The position numbers were made by a program, and so were the translations under genes. The notes under the pieces were generated by a model. It saw nothing but the letters and a program-made list of their open reading frames with translations, had not been told where the DNA came from and did no database searches. From positions 1 through 35,183 of the forward strand of contig CALAJQ010000041.1 in NCBI GenBank assembly GCA_937922785.1: 35,183 bases of DNA. Direction: 5' to 3'. Origin of the DNA: an uncultured Acidimicrobiales bacterium (GTDB taxonomy: Bacteria; Actinomycetota; Acidimicrobiia; Acidimicrobiales; SZUA-35). Shown here in pieces: positions 8,060-16,286 of the stretch (positions are counted from its first letter, which is position 1; each line of letters begins with the position of its first letter).

Positions 8060-8770
8060 ATGAGCACCATCAGACCACTTATCGGGCTTACGGGCCGCCG
8101 CAAAACCGCAGGCCAGATAGCTGGTACGCCCGAATCGTTGAACGATCTTGAGGGTGATTGGTTCTACGCCGATTACGCCCGAGGAGTGCTTGAGGCCGGG
8201 GGCCTGCCTGTGAATCTGCCTCTCGATGTCGACCCTGAGATGTTTCTTGGCCGACTCGACGGAATTCTGCTTTCGGGCGGCGCCGACATTGGCCCAGACC
8301 GATACGGGCACAAAGCTGAGACTGAGGACTTCCCGCCTGAACCACAACGAGATGAGTTTGAGTTGTCTCTGTTGGCCGGTGCTGCTGAGGAGGGTTTGCC
8401 GGTGTTGGGAATCTGCCGTGGCCTACAGATGGTGAACGTTTTTGCTGGCGGCACCTTGCATCAGCACGTGCCCGAGCACGCCATGTTTGATCTAGACCCT
8501 GCCCACCTCAGCCACGATGTCTCGTTTGTGGCCGGGTCCGCGTTGGCCAGCATCTACGGCGAATCCTTAAAGGTTAACTCACTTCACCACCAGACCGTTG
8601 ACAAGGTGGGAGCTGGGCTTGCGGTAACGGCCGAAGCCAACGGCACGGTTGAAGGACTTGAGCACGAGTCATTGCCGATAGTTGCTGTGCAGTGGCACCC
8701 GGAGATGCTGAAGACTCGGAAGAAGGACCCAATCTTCAAATGGTTGGTTGCACAGGCCGCCGCCGTCTGA
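8060..8770 (+). CDS. Class I glutamine amidotransferase-like gamma-glutamyl hydrolase (peptidase C26, PuuD-like)
   Basis: The 236-residue protein begins at the ATG at 8060, chosen because GGAGG lies six bases upstream; the frame could be extended to a non-ATG start at 7985 but that has no ribosome site. It has the C26 hallmarks: PLIGLTGRR at the start, DGILLSGGADIGPDRYG, the nucleophile cysteine in LGICRGLQMVNVFAGGTLHQ, and the catalytic His-Glu of VAVQWHPEM near the end. PuuD-type enzymes hydrolyse gamma-glutamyl amides such as gamma-glutamyl-GABA. Divergent placement from an operon holding a GS-family ligase implies a matched pair: one adds glutamate to an amine, the other removes it after oxidation (inference). 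Confidence 0.92.
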   Translation: MSTIRPLIGLTGRRKTAGQIAGTPESLNDLEGDWFYADYARGVLEAGGLPVNLPLDVDPEMFLGRLDGILLSGGADIGPDRYGHKAETEDFPPEPQRDEFELSLLAGAAEEGLPVLGICRGLQMVNVFAGGTLHQHVPEHAMFDLDPAHLSHDVSFVAGSALASIYGESLKVNSLHHQTVDKVGAGLAVTAEANGTVEGLEHESLPIVAVQWHPEMLKTRKKDPIFKWLVAQAAAV

Positions 8771-8817
8771 GGCCCAATACAGCCGCCGCCGTCTGAGGCC
8801 AAACACAGGCCGTCGCC
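8752..8817. repeat. Imperfect tandem duplication spanning the stop of the PuuD-like gene
   Basis: The sequence around the stop codon, ACAG(G)CCGCCGCCGTCTGAGGCC, occurs at about 8752-8774 and again at about 8779-8800, with a degraded third copy (ACAGGCCGTCGCC) at 8805-8817. The second copy repeats the Val-stop end in non-coding DNA. The array fills the whole space between this gene and convergent folK. No terminator hairpin is evident. Confidence 0.8.
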
Positions 8818-9279
8818 CTAAAGCGGACCTAGATTGCGAACTTCGCCGATCGCCTTTGCCGAGTCATAGCCCTCAAGCAACAGACCCGGATCAAGATCAA
8901 GCAGGGGTTGCATCACAAAGTTTCGTTCGTGGGCGCGGGGATGAGGCACCGTTAGCGACGGGTCATCCATAAAGACCCCGTCTATGTAGACAACGTCGAC
9001 ATCAAGTGTCCTCGGACCCCAGCGGACTTCCCGAACCCGATCGGCGGCCGTCTCAAGCTCGTGGCACAACTCCAGAAGCTCATAGGGGGATCGGTGTGTG
9101 TGCAACTGAACCACAATGTTCAAGTACACGCCCTGCTCTGGCCCGCCAACAGGTTCGGTTTCATACACAGGGCTAACTGCCACGGCCTCTGGAATGGCGG
9201 CAACCGCTGTACGAAGAAGCTCTCTCGAATCACCCAGATTCGAACCGAGGCCTAGAAAAGCCCTGACGGCTTTACTCAA
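8818..9279 (-). CDS. folK: 2-amino-4-hydroxy-6-hydroxymethyldihydropteridine pyrophosphokinase
   Basis: HPPK transfers pyrophosphate from ATP to 6-hydroxymethyl-dihydropterin, giving the substrate of FolP. The 153-residue protein shows the family pattern: AFLGLGSNLGD at the N-terminus, VSPVYETEPVGG, LLELCHELE, RWGPRTLDVDVVYIDG (magnesium-binding Asp-x-Asp) and LTVPHPRAHERNFVMQPLLDL. The start is TTG, overlapping the folB stop (TTGA), which fits translational coupling. It is last in the folP-x-folB-folK block and convergent with the PuuD-like gene. Confidence 0.95.
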   Translation of the reverse strand: MSKAVRAFLGLGSNLGDSRELLRTAVAAIPEAVAVSPVYETEPVGGPEQGVYLNIVVQLHTHRSPYELLELCHELETAADRVREVRWGPRTLDVDVVYIDGVFMDDPSLTVPHPRAHERNFVMQPLLDLDPGLLLEGYDSAKAIGEVRNLGPL

Positions 9280-9635
9280 CGGCCTCGGTGCAATCGGACG
9301 CCAGTGGTGTTAACAGCGTGAGGCACCGGAGGTCGAAGTTTCTTAATCTCAACCGTCACCGCCAAGACGAGCGGATTTTCGAGGATCAACTCGGCCGTCC
9401 GACCCGCCATGCGTTCGAGAAGGGCAAACCGCTCGCTTCCGAGAGCATCCGCCAAGTTGTCCATAACGTCGGCATAGCTAACCGTGTCATCAAGCTCATC
9501 GGTCTGACTGGCTCGAGTCATGTCAACTTCGATATCAATGTCGAACCGAAAGGGCTGAATACGTTCCTGCTCTTCTGGCAGCACGCCACAGAACAGCACT
9601 AACTCGAAGCCTCTTATCTGAATGATGTCGCCCAT
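9276..9635 (-). CDS. folB: Dihydroneopterin aldolase
   Basis: FolB cleaves dihydroneopterin to 6-hydroxymethyl-dihydropterin and glycolaldehyde. At 119 residues it is typical in length. Family features include IQIRGFELVLFCGVLPEEQE near the start, DDTVSYADVMDNLADAL in the middle, FALLERMAGRTAELIL and the C-terminal VTVEIKKLRPPVPHAV. The start lies 22 bases after the preceding phosphatase-fold gene, and the stop overlaps the folK start. Confidence 0.95.
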   Translation of the reverse strand: MGDIIQIRGFELVLFCGVLPEEQERIQPFRFDIDIEVDMTRASQTDELDDTVSYADVMDNLADALGSERFALLERMAGRTAELILENPLVLAVTVEIKKLRPPVPHAVNTTGVRLHRGR

Positions 9636-9657
9636 GGGTAAGTGCGAGAGACTTTTG

Positions 9658-10212
9658 CTAGCCGTTGGCCGGGGCGGGGGCTGGCTGGTTGGTGAGGTCG
9701 ATGTATGCGTCTGCCATACGAGCCGCGGTGGTCACGATTGATCGGCCCTCGGGACCCATCTGACGGCCAAGGATTGCTTCCATCACTGTGATGGCTTCGA
9801 ATGTTACGTCGACCATCCCACTCCATCGGATGTAGCCCGCAAGGAAGCCGGCCATACGGTCGCCTACTTCTTCACCGTGCATCATAAGTTTGATGTTGTC
9901 TTGAGCCAGCAGCTTGCGCAGTTCCGGGTAGATCTTGCCAAGCACTAGTTCCTGATCGGCATTGGCGATGAAGGGCCAGTGCTTCCAACGCAAACCCAAT
10001 TCGTCGTAGCATTCAAGGTTGTCGTCACCGGGAATCAGGCTGATGATGTAGCTCCAGCCATTCTCTCGAAGCCAAATGACTTCCTCTTGGCGGCGCACCT
10101 TGCGGTGGTTCTCACCGTAGCCACCGGGGCGTTCGCAAATGGCGAGCTTGCCCTCGATTATCCATGTGAAATGACGAGGTGTAATTCCCTGCGCCCACTT
10201 ACCTTTTGCCAT
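9658..10212 (-). CDS. Dual-specificity-phosphatase-fold protein with the catalytic cysteine replaced (probable pseudophosphatase)
   Basis: The 184-residue protein resembles bacterial and archaeal dual-specificity phosphatases: PRHFTWIIEGKLAICERPG (about 12-30), a middle VIWLRENGWSYIISL and ELGLRWKHWPFI, then the P-loop region and helical C-terminus (TFEAITVMEAILGRQ). Where active members have HCx5R, this one reads HGEEVGDR (about 112-119): His, Gly and Arg are conserved in place but the nucleophilic cysteine is glycine. I checked the codon (GGT) in the sequence. It is translationally coupled to folP (ATGA) and followed by folB, so it belongs to the folate operon. Active folate pathways need dihydroneopterin triphosphate dephosphorylated; a phosphatase-fold protein here is suggestive, but without cysteine it is more likely a binding or regulatory protein. 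The final residues PAPAPANG are low complexity. Confidence 0.7.
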   Translation of the reverse strand: MAKGKWAQGITPRHFTWIIEGKLAICERPGGYGENHRKVRRQEEVIWLRENGWSYIISLIPGDDNLECYDELGLRWKHWPFIANADQELVLGKIYPELRKLLAQDNIKLMMHGEEVGDRMAGFLAGYIRWSGMVDVTFEAITVMEAILGRQMGPEGRSIVTTAARMADAYIDLTNQPAPAPANG

Positions 10213-11021
10213 CAGGCTGCTTCCTGTTCCGCAACTACTTCTTCTGCTGCAACTACTGCGGCCGCTTGGCGACCGGCTTTAACATCATGGACCCTGATCA
10301 GCTGAGCACCAAGCATCATCGCATAGGTCGCTGTGCCTACCGAGCCCTCGAGCCGATCATCCGCTGGAACCGCCTCGGCAGTTCCGTCTGAGAGTGCCAA
10401 CATAGCACCCAACATTGATTTGCGTGAAGTCCCCACTGCCACCGGAATGCCGGTAGCTACGAATTCGTCGAGACATACAAGGAGCTGCAAATTCTGCTCC
10501 AGGGTCTTCCCAAATCCAAAACCTGGATCGATCCAAACATCATTCACCCCTGCTGCTTTTGCGCTGGCAGCACGGTCCAACAAAAACTCTTTTACTTCGC
10601 CAACTACGTCGGAATATGCCGGGGAGTCCTGCATTGTCTTTGGCAGGCCCTGCATATGCGTGGCGATCCAGCCAACTCCGGTGTCGGCCGCAACCTGCCA
10701 AAGGCTGGCCGAAATGTCATTGATAATTGAAGCTCCGGCCATCACGGCGACCTTGGCGACCTCAGCATTGCGAGTATCAATCGACACAGGGCACAGGGCT
10801 GAGATTGCTTCGATCACGGGAATGACTCGGGCGAGTTCTTGATCGACAGTGACCGAATCGGCACCCGGTCGAGTCGACTCACCACCGACGTCAATCATGT
10901 CTGCGCCGTCTTGGAGCATCTGTTGTGCTTGGGTCACGGCGTCGGCGGCATCCATGAATTTTCCGCCGTCAGAGAACGAATCCGGGGTGACATTCAAGAT
11001 TCCCATGACCAACGGACGCAT
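10212..11021 (-). CDS. folP: Dihydropteroate synthase
   Basis: DHPS condenses hydroxymethyl-dihydropterin pyrophosphate with p-aminobenzoate. From the ATG at 11021 it has 269 residues; AGGGTGG lies just upstream, and an alternative GTG at 11030 would add three residues. Hallmarks: MGILNVTPDSFSDGGKF, DMIDVGGESTRPGAD, PVSIDTRNAEVAKVAV, IINDISA, IDPGFGFGKTLEQNL, VGTSRKSMLG and a C-terminal IRVHDVKAG. The C-terminus ends in an alanine/glutamate-rich tail (about 250-269) not needed for activity. It heads the folate block; folE is not in the window. Confidence 0.95.
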   Translation of the reverse strand: MRPLVMGILNVTPDSFSDGGKFMDAADAVTQAQQMLQDGADMIDVGGESTRPGADSVTVDQELARVIPVIEAISALCPVSIDTRNAEVAKVAVMAGASIINDISASLWQVAADTGVGWIATHMQGLPKTMQDSPAYSDVVGEVKEFLLDRAASAKAAGVNDVWIDPGFGFGKTLEQNLQLLVCLDEFVATGIPVAVGTSRKSMLGAMLALSDGTAEAVPADDRLEGSVGTATYAMMLGAQLIRVHDVKAGRQAAAVVAAEEVVAEQEAA

Positions 11022-11082
11022 CTTGGCCACCCTAGCGAATCACTATCGGGGCCATGTCTCGGGCGCGGTCAATTTGTGCTGG

Positions 11083-12453
11083 CTAAGCAAGAAAGCCCAG
11101 GTCTCTAGTTGGGAAGTTGACCAACTCAGGAAACGCTGCGTCAATTTGGGTTTCGTCTAAACCCATCCATCTAGCCATCGTGGCGCCGTACTGTGCGACC
11201 GCGGTTGTCGGCACTAACCGGCCAGCGAAGTTGCCCCGTTCATCGGTGGTGTCATCGGGATTGTTGTCGACGGCCAAACTTGGGAAGGTTCCGTACCGGC
11301 CCGATCTCACAGCGCCACCCCAGACAAAGGCGTTGCCACCCCATGCGTGGTCGGTACCGTCGCCGTTGCTGGTGAGGGTGCGCCCAAAGTCGCTAGCGGT
11401 GAAGGTTGTGACCGAGTCGGTAACGCCTAGGCCATCAAGCGCCGCTTGGTACCTAGTGATTCCGTCGTTCAGTTCTTGACACAGCACCTGGAAACGCTCG
11501 GCCTGATCTCCGTGGGTATCCCACCCGCCCATGCCCACAAAGAAGACCTGTCTTCCCATTCCGAGCTGCTCTCGGTTTGCGATCAATCGGGCCACCATGC
11601 TGAGCCTCCCGCCAAGTGAACCTGGAGCTACATCGCCCATCCCAACGTCGGTGTTCGCCGTGGCGTCCTGCAATTGCTCGGTAGTGACCACTGATTGAGT
11701 GAGTGCCTGGGCTGCCGCCCTGTGAAAGGGGTTGATGGATGCTGCCGCGCCGGTCAGGCCGGCTTCCATTGTTGACTGCAGTCTCTGCGATGTTGGAACC
11801 CAACTTCGCAGACTTGCGTCGAACCCGACCAGCCGTTCAATGGCAACTGTTGCCGACAGGCGCGAGTAGCCCACGTCAAGAGATGAAAGCCACGGCACCG
11901 AGCCGCTTATGGAGAACGCAGGTGCCACTGACGTTCCATCGGTTGCCGCCGCCGCTGCTATTGAACCGCCCCAACCTGAATCGCTACTAACTAATGGGCG
12001 CGAGGTCTGCCAGAGCTTTTGTTGAGCGTTGTGAGCGAACAGGAATTGGGGCAGACCAGAAGTGTTCAGAAAGTCGTCACGAGTTGTTGGCGCAACTAGT
12101 GGACCCATGTTTTGCACAACCGCCAGCTGATCGTTCGCCGCAATATCGGCGAGAGAAGATAGGCCTGGGTGCAGGCCGAACGCACCGTCATGTATCCCTA
12201 GCAGGTCCCGGGCACCAATGGCGAACGAACCCCGCGTTGCTGAATAGGTGGCATGGGTTTGGTTACGTTCGTCGTGGTCACGCGGAACGTACATGTTGAA
12301 TGAGTCGGCCCCTCCGTACAAGAAGATGCAAACCAACGATCGCGGCTCAGCTTGGGCGCCCGCAGGTGACCCGAACGCTAGTGGAACACTGGAAAGTGAA
12401 AGACCCGCTCCGGCTGCACCGAGTCCCTTCAGGAACAATCGTCGGTTGGTCAT
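11083..12453 (-). CDS. DUF1501 family secreted protein with Tat signal
   Basis: From the ATG at 12453, which overlaps the DUF1800 stop (ATGA), the protein has 456 residues. A longer frame to 12525 exists, but its extra 24 residues do not resemble the family. The N-terminus MTNRRLFLKGLGAAGAG is a twin-arginine signal, with cleavage likely after AGAQA. The mature part begins LVCIFLYGGADSFNMYVP, the typical DUF1501 opening, and later has FFVGMGGWDTHGDQ and FTASDFGRTLTSNGDGTDHAWGG. These Asp/His/Gly patterns resemble sulfatase/alkaline-phosphatase-type hydrolases; the true activity is unknown. DUF1501 and DUF1800 genes are usual partners, so the two proteins probably act together outside the cell. 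Confidence 0.92.
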   Translation of the reverse strand: MTNRRLFLKGLGAAGAGLSLSSVPLAFGSPAGAQAEPRSLVCIFLYGGADSFNMYVPRDHDERNQTHATYSATRGSFAIGARDLLGIHDGAFGLHPGLSSLADIAANDQLAVVQNMGPLVAPTTRDDFLNTSGLPQFLFAHNAQQKLWQTSRPLVSSDSGWGGSIAAAAATDGTSVAPAFSISGSVPWLSSLDVGYSRLSATVAIERLVGFDASLRSWVPTSQRLQSTMEAGLTGAAASINPFHRAAAQALTQSVVTTEQLQDATANTDVGMGDVAPGSLGGRLSMVARLIANREQLGMGRQVFFVGMGGWDTHGDQAERFQVLCQELNDGITRYQAALDGLGVTDSVTTFTASDFGRTLTSNGDGTDHAWGGNAFVWGGAVRSGRYGTFPSLAVDNNPDDTTDERGNFAGRLVPTTAVAQYGATMARWMGLDETQIDAAFPELVNFPTRDLGFLA

Positions 12454-14285
12454 AGCTGCACCAAGTGGAACGGGGAGCCGACCACAGCGTAGATTGCGTC
12501 GGTCGCCCGGGTCAGTGGACCCCATCCCTCATCCTGCCCGTCAGAGTCGGGATCGCCATCGTTGCCATCTACCGCTAGTGGGATTGCCGAGATGTGTTCG
12601 ATAATTGCCTGGCGAACATCTGAAGGCAAAGCAGCCGTCAGCAACAACGCTTCGAGATGAGTAACGAGAGCAGCGGGATCGCCCGCTAGTGCTATCTCGT
12701 TCTCGATGTCGATCTTGGAAATGTTCAGGCGCTCATCCGAGCGAGTGTGATGCTCCTGGATTTGGGCAAACAACATGTTGTTGGTCGACGCCACGTCGAT
12801 CTCGGCCAGGATTGCCAGCTCGGGGGCAACTAATTCTGACCCTGGAGCAAGAGGGTGGTCCGGGAGGAAGAAATTGAAGACAGACTCAGACCGCATCGGC
12901 GCCTGCCCAACAACGTCTTCGATTTGGTCAACCGGGCGGGCGTATGGTTGGTACCGGTCCTCAGTAGCTTCCGGACCCGGTTTGGCATCAAAGGCTCGCC
13001 ACAGCTGAGTCAGACGCATGATCGGTTCCTTAATCTTCCCGAATTGCTCGGGCAAGGCTTGGTGACCTTGCCGAGCTTCAGGGTCGGTAAGAATCGCCCT
13101 TGTAACAGCGGCTAGATTTCCCCTGGTTCCCGTGCCGTCATTGTTGAACACAGCGCCTACACGACCGACATACCCCGGAGTCGGGTTACTGGTGACAAGC
13201 CGTTGAATCAGGAGTCTGGCCAGGAATGGACCAACATTGGGATGGCTGAATATGTTGTCTAGCGCAAGTGCCAAATCTTGTTCAGCTGTTCCCCCGGCAG
13301 CCAGATCTTCGCCGAGCAGAAGCGACTTTGCAGCAGTCTCGTGGTATTCCTCCCACGCCGTCATCGGCATTCGCTTGTCGTTGAAGTTAGTGTCGTCCCA
13401 GAACCGGACGTCCGCGTAATTCCAGCCAGTAAAGACCTTGGCAAACTCCTCGACTGTTCGCTGGTCATAAGCAGGCACAGCCTCGCCATCTTGAGTTACA
13501 ACAAGTCCGTCGGGTGTCAGTTCGTGCAGCCCAATTGTAAAAAGTTGGAGGACCTCGCGCGCAAAGTTCTCGTCAGGTCTTATGTTGCGGCTCGGGTCTG
13601 CCCGCTGGTTCCGCACCATGCTGAGGTAAACGCCCATCACTGGGTGAAGTGTGACTCGCTCCAACATCGTGCGAAAGTTGCCAGTGGACTCGGTGGCCAA
13701 CATGTCATAGAAGTTGCACATTGCATACTGAGCGTTGGACAGGGTGTAGTCCCGATCAGAAACCACGAATATCTGACTCCAAGCAAAGGCCAGCCGCTGC
13801 CGAAGTTGATCCTCGCCCCGGATTGCGTTCTCCCACCAGATGTAGTGGCGAGTTGTGCTTAGGCTGCTGTTGTCGCTGTCAACCACGTAGGGCTCAGTCA
13901 GAGATGGCGCCAGGTCAAACTGTTGGGAGATCCACTGGTCATAGGAACCAGCCTCCTCAAGTTGTGCGATTGCGTTGAGGCTGGGTCCGAAGGTTGCTTG
14001 GGTCAAGAACCTGACCGAGTCGTTTTGTGTTTCGGGTCCGGCCTGGGCGGTCCTTGGCAAGTTGCTGTCTGGCAAGTCAGAGCCTGACGCAGTCGCTGGG
14101 TTGGATCCGGGCTGTGCGGTGTCAGATTGACCGGCAGCGCCATCATCGCTTCCGTTTGTGGCGACAGCTATACCCGCAGCGGCGGCCGCCAACCCAGCGG
14201 GCACCATAAGCAACTTGCGCCGACCCTTTGATGGCGCGTCGCCACTGTCTTCGCCCATGTCGGGTTGTTGTCTCTCGCCGCCCAT
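12450..14285 (-). CDS. DUF1800 family secreted protein
   Basis: The 611-residue protein has a basic N-terminus (KGRRKLLM at about 20-27) before a hydrophobic alanine-rich stretch to about residue 43, suggesting a Tat-like signal or membrane anchor, then a low-complexity linker. Family landmarks are RFLTQATFGPSLNAI, the QLRQRLAFAWSQIFVVSD region, NFAREVLQLFTIGLHELT and EEFAKVFTGWNY. No enzymatic role is established for the family. AGCAGG precedes the ATG at 14285, 11 bases after the tilS stop; a second ATG at 14258 is possible. The stop overlaps the start of its DUF1501 partner. Confidence 0.92.
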   Translation of the reverse strand: MGGERQQPDMGEDSGDAPSKGRRKLLMVPAGLAAAAAGIAVATNGSDDGAAGQSDTAQPGSNPATASGSDLPDSNLPRTAQAGPETQNDSVRFLTQATFGPSLNAIAQLEEAGSYDQWISQQFDLAPSLTEPYVVDSDNSSLSTTRHYIWWENAIRGEDQLRQRLAFAWSQIFVVSDRDYTLSNAQYAMCNFYDMLATESTGNFRTMLERVTLHPVMGVYLSMVRNQRADPSRNIRPDENFAREVLQLFTIGLHELTPDGLVVTQDGEAVPAYDQRTVEEFAKVFTGWNYADVRFWDDTNFNDKRMPMTAWEEYHETAAKSLLLGEDLAAGGTAEQDLALALDNIFSHPNVGPFLARLLIQRLVTSNPTPGYVGRVGAVFNNDGTGTRGNLAAVTRAILTDPEARQGHQALPEQFGKIKEPIMRLTQLWRAFDAKPGPEATEDRYQPYARPVDQIEDVVGQAPMRSESVFNFFLPDHPLAPGSELVAPELAILAEIDVASTNNMLFAQIQEHHTRSDERLNISKIDIENEIALAGDPAALVTHLEALLLTAALPSDVRQAIIEHISAIPLAVDGNDGDPDSDGQDEGWGPLTRATDAIYAVVGSPFHLVQL

Positions 14286-14296
14286 AACCTGCTCGC

Positions 14297-15181
14297 CTAC
14301 TCGTTCTTCTCGAGCCGCAGAATGCCGCCGGTTCTCTTCACTCGACGACCACCGGCCAACTCGGTACCGGTAGCTCGATTGTGTACGACATCAAGAACCC
14401 GAGCCAACTCAGCCACTGACGGTCGATAACCGTGTGCGTCGGTCAACCACTGCCTAAGCGCCGTTCGCTGCACAATGTTGGGCAGTGCGGCCAAAGTGCG
14501 AGCATCTGTTGGATCAACCTCTGCGGCCAGATCGGCGAGGCCCTCTGTGAGGTCTCTGGCATTGTCAGTTGCCCGGGCCAGAAGCGGCACAGGATCACGT
14601 TGGGAGATCTCTGCCATTAAGGGCAACAGCTCGTTGCGTACCCGATTGCGAACGAATCGGGGATCGCGATTCGTCGGATCTGCTACAGGTTTGAGCCCGA
14701 GGTCAGAACACAAAGCGTGAGTCTCAGATCGGCGGAGGTTCAGAATCGGATGAGGACCGCCGGGTTTCATCGCTCCGAGACCTTCGGGGCCTGCACCCCG
14801 CATGAGGTTGATAAGAAGTGTTTCGGCCTGGTCATCCATGGTGTGGCCGGTCAGGGCCTCTACGCCTAACACCGCTCGCCGAGCCTGGCGGCAGCGATTC
14901 TCCAAGTCCGGCCCGGCGTCAACTGTGACTGTTTCTGCACGGAACGAAGCACCAAAGCGGTCCGCCGCCTCTTTGACCACTGCAGCTTCTGCGCCGGAAC
15001 CATCGCGTAGTTGGTGGTCAACATGCACAGCCTCTACTACCAGACCGGCCGCACATGCCAACACCAAAAGAGCTAGCGAGTCGGGCCCGCCTGATACGGC
15101 GCAAACCACCGATGATCCTGGCGATGGAAATTGGCACCGCTCAAGCAGACCAGCGACGAAACCCAAGCCTTGGTCAGACAC
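14297..15181 (-). CDS. tilS: tRNA(Ile)-lysidine synthase
   Basis: TilS converts cytidine 34 of tRNA-Ile(CAU) to lysidine so it reads AUA. The 294-residue protein has the PP-loop ATP site AVSGGPDSLALLVLA (about 28-42), EAVHVDHQLRDGSGAEA, the ENRCRQARRAVL and GHTMDDQAETLLINLMRGAGPEGL segments, and the PTNRDPRFVRNRVRNELLP region that contacts tRNA. It has only a short C-terminal extension. The start is GTG and overlaps the end of the DUF2342 gene by eight bases. The tilS-DUF2342 pairing occurs in other actinobacteria such as mycobacteria. Confidence 0.95.
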   Translation of the reverse strand: MSDQGLGFVAGLLERCQFPSPGSSVVCAVSGGPDSLALLVLACAAGLVVEAVHVDHQLRDGSGAEAAVVKEAADRFGASFRAETVTVDAGPDLENRCRQARRAVLGVEALTGHTMDDQAETLLINLMRGAGPEGLGAMKPGGPHPILNLRRSETHALCSDLGLKPVADPTNRDPRFVRNRVRNELLPLMAEISQRDPVPLLARATDNARDLTEGLADLAAEVDPTDARTLAALPNIVQRTALRQWLTDAHGYRPSVAELARVLDVVHNRATGTELAGGRRVKRTGGILRLEKNE

Positions 15182-16286
15182 TTGGCGTTAGATCGCCAAC
15201 CCGTTCGATCCACAGCTTGGGTTCACGAACTTCAGCAATGTTTGGAAGCATCTCGGGACCTTCCCAGACCATGGCAAACAGCTCCGGTCCACCGGCGGCC
15301 TCGACACCCTTTACAAACCCTTCGCCTTCTTCGTACTGGGCCAGTTTGGCTTCCATGCCGATCATCTTCTGGAAGAACTTGGTAGGGCCGCTGGCATTAC
15401 GACGCCGAGCCGAGAGAACGCGAGAAAATCGTGGCTGGCTTGGGATGAGGTCTTTGCCAGCACGGTCCATCGTGATATCGCCATGGCCTTCCAACAAGCT
15501 CATCAGGCCGGTCATCTTGGCGAGGGTCTCTTTTTGCTCGGGGCTGGCAAACAAGTTCGACAGACCACCGGCGGCGTTGTCGTTTACGACACCGTTTTTC
15601 TTGTCCATCACGGTTTGACGGATGGTCTCGATTAGCTGCTTCGGGTCTGGGTCGACGGCGTCCATCAGCTCGTTAACGAGCGAAAGGAAGTATGGCCGTA
15701 GCCACGGCACGGCAGTGAACTGGGCACGGTGTGTGCATTCGTGAATTGCAATCCACAAACGAAACTCCCTGGATGGGAATCCGTACCGACGCTCAAGGTT
15801 CAAGATGTTTTGACCCACGTAATAGACCCAGTCTTGGTCTTCGGGCTTCTCTTCCTCGATCACGAGAAGGTCATATTGTCCGAGCACCCGGCCACTCATC
15901 CAACCGAGCAACGCACCCATTTCGGTGGCGGCAACTTTTGGTCCGACGGCAGCGGAAATCGGTTCGAGTATTGGCGCAATCGCCTGCGAGATGCGGCCCT
16001 TCTCGGCCTCTTCGTCTTCGAACTTGGACAGCAGCGGGCGAAGCAATCGATCAAATGCGGCAAGGTTGGCATCAACCCAGCCTTCTCGACTCGTCACTTT
16101 GGCTTTAGCCGGACCAGCCAGCGAAATGAGGCCGGTCTCTTCAGCTACGAGTTCTTCGGCCTGAACCGTCAGTTCAGAAAAGTCAGCCTCGAGAGAAGCC
16201 AGTTGTTCAATGCGACTGAACTGTTCGCGACCGGACACGCGGGCCGCTACACGGCGCGCCAAATCCCAGTCGACCTCTGAAGCCAC
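15174..16286 (-). CDS. DUF2342 zinc-dependent metalloprotease-like protein
   Basis: The 370-residue protein belongs to the actinobacterial DUF2342 / F420-associated zincin-like family. It has an HExxH zinc site in WIAIHECTHRAQF (about 182-194) and a downstream EGHGDITMDRAG (about 294-305) that would supply further ligands. The front half includes MGALLGWMSGRVLGQYDLL, which is characteristic. The substrate is unknown; no signal peptide is visible, so it is probably cytoplasmic. The start is GTG at 16286, sharing one base with the stop of a 44-residue ORF (TAGTG). Confidence 0.9.
   Translation of the reverse strand: MASEVDWDLARRVAARVSGREQFSRIEQLASLEADFSELTVQAEELVAEETGLISLAGPAKAKVTSREGWVDANLAAFDRLLRPLLSKFEDEEAEKGRISQAIAPILEPISAAVGPKVAATEMGALLGWMSGRVLGQYDLLVIEEEKPEDQDWVYYVGQNILNLERRYGFPSREFRLWIAIHECTHRAQFTAVPWLRPYFLSLVNELMDAVDPDPKQLIETIRQTVMDKKNGVVNDNAAGGLSNLFASPEQKETLAKMTGLMSLLEGHGDITMDRAGKDLIPSQPRFSRVLSARRRNASGPTKFFQKMIGMEAKLAQYEEGEGFVKGVEAAGGPELFAMVWEGPEMLPNIAEVREPKLWIERVGDLTPSV

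Noticed and set aside
9658-10212. Active protein phosphatase call
   Set aside because: The catalytic cysteine of HCx5R is glycine, so classical cysteine-based catalysis is not possible; listed as a probable pseudophosphatase instead.
12454-12525. N-terminal extension of the DUF1501 protein
   Set aside because: It would put 24 charged residues before the twin-arginine signal; the ATG overlapping the DUF1800 stop is the better start.
13278-13862. 194-residue plus-strand frame
   Set aside because: Antisense to the DUF1800 gene, with no domain and no ribosome site.
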